A stretch of DNA of 9,444 nucleotides, taken from positions 1-9,444 of the forward strand of contig JAMFST010000667.1 in assembly GCA_026225435.1 (NCBI GenBank). Direction: 5' to 3'. Each line of letters starts with the position of its first letter. Positions within the stretch are counted from its first letter, which is position 1. Shown here piece after piece: positions 5,933-9,444 of this stretch. The stretch is from Labilithrix luteola. Lineage in GTDB: Bacteria > Myxococcota_A > Polyangia > Polyangiales > Polyangiaceae. Below the pieces are notes generated by a model. It was not told the DNA's origin. It did not search any database and saw nothing but the letters and a program-made list of their open reading frames with translations. The translations under genes and the position numbers were made by a program.

Positions 5933-6732
5933 CCGCGTTCGCGGAGCTCGCGCACGGTGAGCCCGGCGGCGCGCTTGGCGAGGCGATCGCCGTCGACGCC
6001 GGTGACCAGCGGCACGTGGAGGTAGCGCGGCGGCGCCACGTCCGGTGCGAGCGCGGCGGCCAGGAGCAGCTGCCGCGGCGTCGACGAGACGAGATCCGCG
6101 CCGCGCACCACGTCGGTGATCTCCATGGCGAGATCGTCGACCACCACCGCCAGCTGGTAGGAGAAGACGCCGTCGCCGCGCACGAGCACGAAGTCCCCCA
6201 CCTCGCGCGCCACGTCCTGCGACAGGTCACCGAGACGCTCGTCGTGAGCGGTCACGCGCGACGACGGCGGCACGCGGAGCCGCAGCGCGGGGTCGCGGCG
6301 CATCGGGCGATCCGGCGGAGCGTCGCGGCAGGTGCCGGGGTAGACCAGCTCCTCGCCGGCATGCGGCGCGCTCGCGACCCTCGCGATCTCCGCCCGCGAG
6401 CAATCGCACGGGTACACCAGACCGAGCGCCGCGAGTCGATCGACGGCGGCGCGGTAGATCGCGCTGCGCTCCGATTGCCGGTACGGGCCGAACGGGCCAC
6501 CCGCCGCCGGAGATTCGTCCGCGTCGAGACCGAGCCAGTCGAGATCGAGCGTGATGCGCGCCTCCGAGCCGCGGACCACGCGCGGAGGATCGAGATCCTC
6601 GATGCGCAGCACCACCTGCCCACCGTCGGTCCGGCGCGCGACCAGCCACGACACGAGCGCTGCCCAGGCGCCACCGAGGTGCAGGTCCCCGCTCGGCGAC
6701 GGGGCGAAACGGCTGCGCACGACCGCCGGCAT
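5767..6732 (-). CDS. gluQ: Glutamyl-queuosine tRNA(Asp) synthetase
   Basis: This 321-residue protein resembles the catalytic half of glutamyl-tRNA synthetase and lacks the anticodon-binding domain, as expected for GluQ-RS. The family activates glutamate and attaches it to the queuosine base at the wobble position of tRNA(Asp). Evidence: RFAPSPSGDLHLGGAW (8-23) is the N-terminal signature, with HLGG (18-21) in place of HIGH. Next come LRIEDLDPPR (42-51) and a zinc site made of Cys109, Cys111, Tyr131 and Cys135 (CDCS and VYPGTC). RGADLVSSTPRQLLL (210-224) follows, then a degenerate KMSKS region RLAKR (250-254) and the C-terminal DPLRVP (309-314). Length is slightly above the roughly 300 residues of E. 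coli YadB. The ATG at 6732 lies 16 bp after the upstream small gene, and AAGGA overlaps that gene's stop codon, suggesting co-translation. Confidence 0.92.
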   Translation of the reverse strand: MPAVVRSRFAPSPSGDLHLGGAWAALVSWLVARRTDGGQVVLRIEDLDPPRVVRGSEARITLDLDWLGLDADESPAAGGPFGPYRQSERSAIYRAAVDRLAALGLVYPCDCSRAEIARVASAPHAGEELVYPGTCRDAPPDRPMRRDPALRLRVPPSSRVTAHDERLGDLSQDVAREVGDFVLVRGDGVFSYQLAVVVDDLAMEITDVVRGADLVSSTPRQLLLAAALAPDVAPPRYLHVPLVTGVDGDRLAKRAAGLTVRELRERGHTAEAILGALGFALGLTDDEGPRSSRELARLATVRSFVFRADPLRVPAVLAAPA

Positions 6733-6748
6733 CGCGACAAACCGTCCT

Positions 6749-6922
6749 TCAGCGCGGAGCGCCGGCGTCGACGAGCCCCGCCGCTCCGCCCGTTCCGTCG
6801 GCCGGCGGGTGCACGCGGAACATCGGCGTCGAGATCCAGTAGGCCCCGGCGAGGATGAACAGCGCGCCCCCCGCCGCCGGCAACCAGAACCGCGGGCGCC
6901 GCGTCTCGCTCGTGCGCCTCAT
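6749..6922 (-). CDS. Small single-pass membrane protein, unknown function
   Basis: This 57-residue frame begins MRRTSETRRPRFWLP and continues into one hydrophobic segment (about residues 12-30, FWLPAAGGALFILAGAYWI). A short Pro/Gly/Ala-rich tail ending GAPR follows. Six arginines before the segment and almost none after predict an N-in orientation with the tail in the periplasm. No family is recognised. Its stop (TGA, 6749-6751) is 16 bp before gluQ, and the likely gluQ Shine-Dalgarno overlaps this stop, so the two are probably co-transcribed. No close Shine-Dalgarno precedes its own ATG. Instead TTGACG, 17 bp, and TGAAAG end 6 nt before the ATG, so transcription could begin at or next to the start codon. 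It is short and GC-rich frames stay open by chance, but the charge and hydrophobicity pattern is protein-like. Confidence 0.55.
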   Translation of the reverse strand: MRRTSETRRPRFWLPAAGGALFILAGAYWISTPMFRVHPPADGTGGAAGLVDAGAPR

Positions 6923-6928
6923 GCGCGT

Positions 6929-6957
6929 CTTTCACCCTCTCGCGGCAGGCGCGTCAA
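6929..6957 (-). promoter_or_regulatory. Candidate leaderless promoter for the small membrane protein and gluQ
   Basis: On the minus strand TTGACG (6957-6952), a 17-bp spacer and TGAAAG (6934-6929) form a plausible sigma-70-type promoter, with five and three of six consensus bases. The -10 ends 6 nt before the ATG at 6922, which would put the transcription start at or next to the start codon. Confidence 0.45.
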
Positions 6958-6968
6958 GCGGCACGCGC

Positions 6969-6974
6969 TATGCT
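6969..6974 (+). promoter_or_regulatory. -10-like box of the HtrA-like gene
   Basis: TATGCT matches TATAAT at four of six positions and lies in the 71-bp divergent gap between the small membrane protein and the HtrA-like gene. It ends 10 nt before an in-frame GTG (6985) and 19 nt before ATG 6994. No good -35 is seen at normal spacing. If it is the real -10, the ATG at 6970 lies inside the promoter and cannot be the start. Confidence 0.35.
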
Positions 6975-6993
6975 CTGCCATGTCGTGATCGCC

Positions 6994-8244
6994 ATGCGAA
7001 GCTCCTTGCCGCTGTCCTCCGCCTCAAAGTCTGCATTTGCTGTCCTGGCGGCGCTCACGGCCGTGCTGGCGAGCCCTCGCAGCGCGCACGCCATTCCGAA
7101 CCTGGAGCAGGCGCCCGCGGCGCAACCGGCGGCTCCGGCGGGGCCGGGCGCGCTCGCCGGGTCGTCGTCCGCGGGGCCCGGAACCGGCGGAGTCCCCACG
7201 TTTCTCGCCTCCACCAACGGAGCGGGGGGCGGAACCGTCGGCGAATCCGGCTTCCCCGGCGCGGAGCAAGCGCGGCGCGGTGTCGTCCAGATCGAGCGCG
7301 GCGGCCGGGTGATCGGCCTCGGCTCGGTCCTCGGCCACGACGGGCGCGTCCTCACCTCGCTCACCGTCGTCGGGACCTCCGACGCGGACGTGCGCTACGC
7401 CGACGGCACGCTCGCCCACGCCAAGCTCGGTCACAAGGACCAGGAGTGGGATCTGGCCCTCCTGGTGCCGCAAAACGGCCCAAAATGGAGCGACGGCCTC
7501 ATCCCGAGCCCGGCCGATCCCGGCGGGCCGACCGGCGCCGGCCTGCGCGCCTTCGGCTCCGCTCGCGCCCCCGCGGCGGCCGGCGCCAAGACCGGCCCCG
7601 CCGCCGGTCCGCACGCGACTCCCGCGCCCTTCCAGGGGAGAACCGACGTTCACGCCGCCAGCGGCACCGAGCTCGAAGGGGCCATGTCGCTCTCCGCGCA
7701 GGGGGCCACCCTCGGCTCGCCGGTGGTCGACGCCGACGGCTCGGTCCTCGGCGTCCTGGTCCGCGCCTGCCTCGACACGCCGGCCAATCCTCCGCCCGGG
7801 AGCGCCCAGGCGCAGCTCAACGCGCTCGGCGTCGGCACGCACGCGCCGGTTCGCCCGGCCGGCACCCCTCCGCCCTGCTCCGCCGTGATGATCGGCGCTC
7901 CGGTGCGCGCCGTCCGCGACTTCCTCGTCCGCACCCCCACCCCGGCCGCTGCGCCCGCCCCCTGGCTGGGCATCGTCGGCGAGGCGTCCACCATCGGCGC
8001 CGTGCGCGGCGTGCGCGTCATGGCGGTCGCTCCGGGCAGCCCGGCGGACAAGGCGGGCCTCCACGCCAGCACCGACGCCGCCAAGGCGGACATGGTCACC
8101 GCCGTCGACGGAGTGCCCGTCGATTCTCCCGATCGCCTGTCCGAGGAGATCGCCAAGCGCCCCATCGGGTCGAAAACTCCGCTCCTGCTGTTCAAGGATG
8201 GGCGTTTGAAGGAGGCCACCGTGACCTTGAAAGCGGCTCCGTGA
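6994..8244 (+). CDS. Exported HtrA/DegP-like PDZ protein with a degenerate catalytic triad
   Basis: From ATG 6994 the protein has 416 residues. A Sec signal peptide (hydrophobic SAFAVLAALTAVLA, then AHA before residue 34) predicts export. An Ala/Gly/Pro-rich linker (34-90) precedes a trypsin-like beta-barrel region. VVQIERGGRVIGLGSVLGHDGRVLTS (97-122) resembles the first barrel strands of HtrA proteases, shown here only as a reference span. Thr124 occupies the position of the catalytic His, Asp153 is kept in WDLALL, and Leu240 replaces the nucleophile Ser of GNSGG (here GATLGSPVV, 237-245). A low-complexity insert (about 190-215) separates the Asp and Ser regions. A PDZ domain (about 323-416) begins PWLGI and contains APGSPADKAGL (346-356). 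It therefore looks like a non-proteolytic relative that binds peptides or scaffolds the envelope. Starts at GTG 6985 or ATG 6970 are possible but add only a few residues before the signal peptide. Confidence 0.8.
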   Translation: MRSSLPLSSASKSAFAVLAALTAVLASPRSAHAIPNLEQAPAAQPAAPAGPGALAGSSSAGPGTGGVPTFLASTNGAGGGTVGESGFPGAEQARRGVVQIERGGRVIGLGSVLGHDGRVLTSLTVVGTSDADVRYADGTLAHAKLGHKDQEWDLALLVPQNGPKWSDGLIPSPADPGGPTGAGLRAFGSARAPAAAGAKTGPAAGPHATPAPFQGRTDVHAASGTELEGAMSLSAQGATLGSPVVDADGSVLGVLVRACLDTPANPPPGSAQAQLNALGVGTHAPVRPAGTPPPCSAVMIGAPVRAVRDFLVRTPTPAAAPAPWLGIVGEASTIGAVRGVRVMAVAPGSPADKAGLHASTDAAKADMVTAVDGVPVDSPDRLSEEIAKRPIGSKTPLLLFKDGRLKEATVTLKAAP

Positions 8245-8297
8245 CGCTGCGGACGTTCTGAAACCGCTGCGAAAAGTCTGTCGCACCGATACGGCGG

Positions 8298-8327
8298 TTG
8301 ACACCCCTCGACCTGACTTGCCACGAT
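8298..8327 (+). promoter_or_regulatory. Promoter of the PP2C phosphatase gene
   Basis: TTGACA (8298-8303) is a perfect -35 consensus, followed by an 18-bp spacer and CACGAT (8322-8327), three of six -10 consensus bases. Transcription would start about 8333-8335, just before GTG 8337. The TTG that opens the longest frame is this -35 box, so that longer start is very unlikely. Confidence 0.55.
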
Positions 8328-8336
8328 AGCCCTCCC

Positions 8337-9110
8337 GTGGGTGGACCTCTCCGCATCGAAGTCGCTGGCGAAACCAACGTCGGCATGAAGAGGAACCACA
8401 ACGAGGACAACTTCTCGATCACCGAGGAGAGTGGCCTCTACATCGTGGCCGACGGCATGGGCGGTCACGCCTCCGGCGAGGTCGCCAGCAAGATGGCGGT
8501 CGACTCGCTCCAGGAGTTCTTCGCCGCCACGGCGAACGACCCGGAGCGGACCTGGCCGTACAAGATGGACCGCAGCAAGGGCTACGAGGAGAACCGGCTC
8601 ATCACCGGCATCAAGCTCGCCAACCTGCGCATCTACGAGAGCGCCCAGCGCGACGCCCGCCAGCGCGGCATGGGCACCACCATCGTGACGATGTTCGCCG
8701 TGGAAGACGGCGTCTACGTCGCCCACGTCGGTGACAGCCGCGTCTACCGCGTGCGCGACAACAAGATCGAGCAGCTCACCGAGGACCACTCGCTGCTGAA
8801 CGATTACATCAAGATGAAGCGCCTCACGCCGGAGGAGATCCAGAACTTCCCGCACAAGAACGTCATCGTTCGCGCGCTGGGGATGAAGGACACCGTGAAG
8901 GTCGACACCCGCTTCGAGCAGCCGCGCGCGGGCGACACGTACCTCCTCTGCAGCGACGGTCTCAGCGGCCCGGTGAGCGATCCCGAGATGCAGGAGATCA
9001 CCAGCAACGCGCCGGATCTGAAGACGGCGGCGACCCGGCTGATCGAGAAGGCCAACGCCCACGGCGGTCCGGACAACGTGACCGTCGTGCTGGCGCGCTG
9101 GCTGGAGTAA
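8337..9110 (+). CDS. PP2C-family protein serine/threonine phosphatase
   Basis: This 257-residue protein is a complete bacterial PP2C (PPM) catalytic domain that removes phosphate from Ser/Thr, commonly opposing Hanks-type kinases. Motifs in order are GMKRNHNEDNF (16-26) with Asp24, ADGMGGHASGE (38-48) with metal-binding Asp39, MGTT (112-115), HVGDSRVYR (130-138), LTEDHS (147-152), CSDGL (205-209) with Asp207, and GGPDNVTVVL (243-252) with Asp246. All metal-coordinating aspartates of the family are present, so activity is expected. No membrane segment or extra sensor domain is seen, so it is probably cytosolic. I choose GTG 8337 because the protein then begins just before the conserved LRIEVAGETNVG, and because a promoter ends 9 nt upstream. 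The gene is 92 bp after the HtrA-like gene with its own promoter. No kinase gene is in the window. Confidence 0.94.
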   Translation: MGGPLRIEVAGETNVGMKRNHNEDNFSITEESGLYIVADGMGGHASGEVASKMAVDSLQEFFAATANDPERTWPYKMDRSKGYEENRLITGIKLANLRIYESAQRDARQRGMGTTIVTMFAVEDGVYVAHVGDSRVYRVRDNKIEQLTEDHSLLNDYIKMKRLTPEEIQNFPHKNVIVRALGMKDTVKVDTRFEQPRAGDTYLLCSDGLSGPVSDPEMQEITSNAPDLKTAATRLIEKANAHGGPDNVTVVLARWLE

Positions 9111-9171
9111 CGGGCCTCGCGCTGGCGCGCATCATCTTCGGCGCGGTGCGGAACAGGACGCGGAAGTGAGC

Positions 9172-9177
9172 GATACT
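9172..9177 (+). promoter_or_regulatory. -10-like box of the lipoprotein gene
   Basis: GATACT ends 6 nt before ATG 9184, so transcription would begin at or next to the start codon. No matching -35 is evident and no Shine-Dalgarno lies in the gap, which favours a leaderless message. The rest of the PP2C-lipoprotein gap (9111-9183) shows no terminator. Confidence 0.35.
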
Positions 9178-9183
9178 TCGCGC

Positions 9184-9444
9184 ATGCTCTCGCCGGGCGC
9201 CGTCGCCCTCCTGGTCGTCGTGTCCGCGCTCGCCCCCGCGCTCGCCGGTTGCTCGGTTGCCGCTGCGCCACCGCATGTGCTGGTCGCTCCGCCGCCGGCA
9301 ACCGCCCCCGCGTCGGCGTGCTGGGTCGAGTTTGCCGCCGACGATCAGCCCGGCGCCTACTCCGTCGCCGGCCCGAGCGAGTTTCACCGCTGGCTCGTGA
9401 CGTACTCGGCCATCCTCGTGCACCACCCTCGCGGGGACGTGCTC
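9184..9444 (+). CDS. Probable metallo-beta-lactamase-fold lipoprotein (5' part)
   Basis: The first 87 codons are in the window and the gene runs off the right edge. A hydrophobic signal (GAVALLVVVSALAPAL, 5-20) ends in the lipobox LAGC, with Cys23 as the predicted lipidated residue, so the product should be a membrane-anchored lipoprotein. After an Ala/Pro-rich linker comes VTYSAILVHHPRGDVL (72-87). This strongly resembles the first strands of metallo-beta-lactamase-fold hydrolases, where the phrase usually continues into a Leu-Ile-Asp-x-Gly turn. The metal-binding HxHxDH motif would lie beyond the edge and cannot be checked. Start at ATG 9184 is supported by the complete signal peptide. Lipoprotein assignment is solid; the enzyme fold is a good guess. 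Confidence 0.7.
   Translation, partial: MLSPGAVALLVVVSALAPALAGCSVAAAPPHVLVAPPPATAPASACWVEFAADDQPGAYSVAGPSEFHRWLVTYSAILVHHPRGDVL

Noticed and set aside
8245..8297. Intrinsic terminator between the HtrA-like gene and PP2C
   Set aside because: No stem followed by a T-run could be found; only short GC-rich stretches are present.
7024..8304. 426-codon minus-strand frame opposite the HtrA-like gene, and another at 7650-9062
   Set aside because: No motif or signal; the plus strand there encodes a signal peptide, PDZ and PP2C motifs. Both are shadows.
1..9444. CRISPR array, tRNA or rRNA genes, insertion sequence, prophage or defence system
   Set aside because: No regularly spaced repeats, cloverleaf, transposase, integrase or nuclease-like genes were seen on either strand.

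Overview
This GC-rich window (by eye about two-thirds G+C) looks like chromosome from a delta-type proteobacterium, most plausibly Myxococcota. That assignment is inference. It rests on base composition, a short Cys-rich exported-type protein end, -10-like hexamers placed almost on top of start codons, and the mix of a PP2C phosphatase, Ala/Pro-rich secreted proteins and a lipid CoA operon. No 16S or other decisive marker is present.

Layout. (1) Positions 1-239: the last codons of a + strand gene, then a - strand remnant encoding a Cys-rich C-terminus without a credible N-terminus. (2) Positions 240-4993: a compact four-gene - strand operon, transcribed in the order SDR dehydrogenase (4993-4199), saccharopine-dehydrogenase-like reductase (4170-3049), AMP-forming acyl-CoA ligase (3016-1475) and SCP2/lipid-transfer-type thiolase (1424-240). 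Gaps are 28, 32 and 50 bp. (3) Positions 4994-5149: the divergent control region, with a perfect 14-bp palindrome and three copies of a GACGCA motif. It leads into a + strand TetR regulator (5150-5932). (4) Positions 5767-6922: gluQ (glutamyl-queuosine tRNA(Asp) synthetase) on the - strand, preceded by an unlisted 57-residue single-pass membrane protein. The 3' ends of tetR and gluQ overlap antisense by 166 bp. (5) Positions 6994-9444: three + strand genes. They are an exported HtrA/DegP-like protein that has lost its catalytic His and Ser but keeps a PDZ domain, a PP2C-type Ser/Thr phosphatase, and the start of a probable metallo-beta-lactamase-fold lipoprotein cut by the window edge.

How they work together. 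The operon supplies three classic steps of acyl-CoA metabolism: CoA activation, oxidation of a hydroxyl to a keto group, and thiolytic cleavage. It adds an unassigned NAD(P)-binding reductase, and the divergent TetR is the natural local regulator. This suggests a lipid or steroid-like acid pathway whose substrate cannot be read from sequence. The right-hand genes look like separate housekeeping and signalling units. The points most worth a second look are the pseudoprotease, the unassigned reductase inside the acyl-CoA operon, the tetR/gluQ antisense overlap, the small membrane protein before gluQ, and the recurring leaderless-type promoter geometry.
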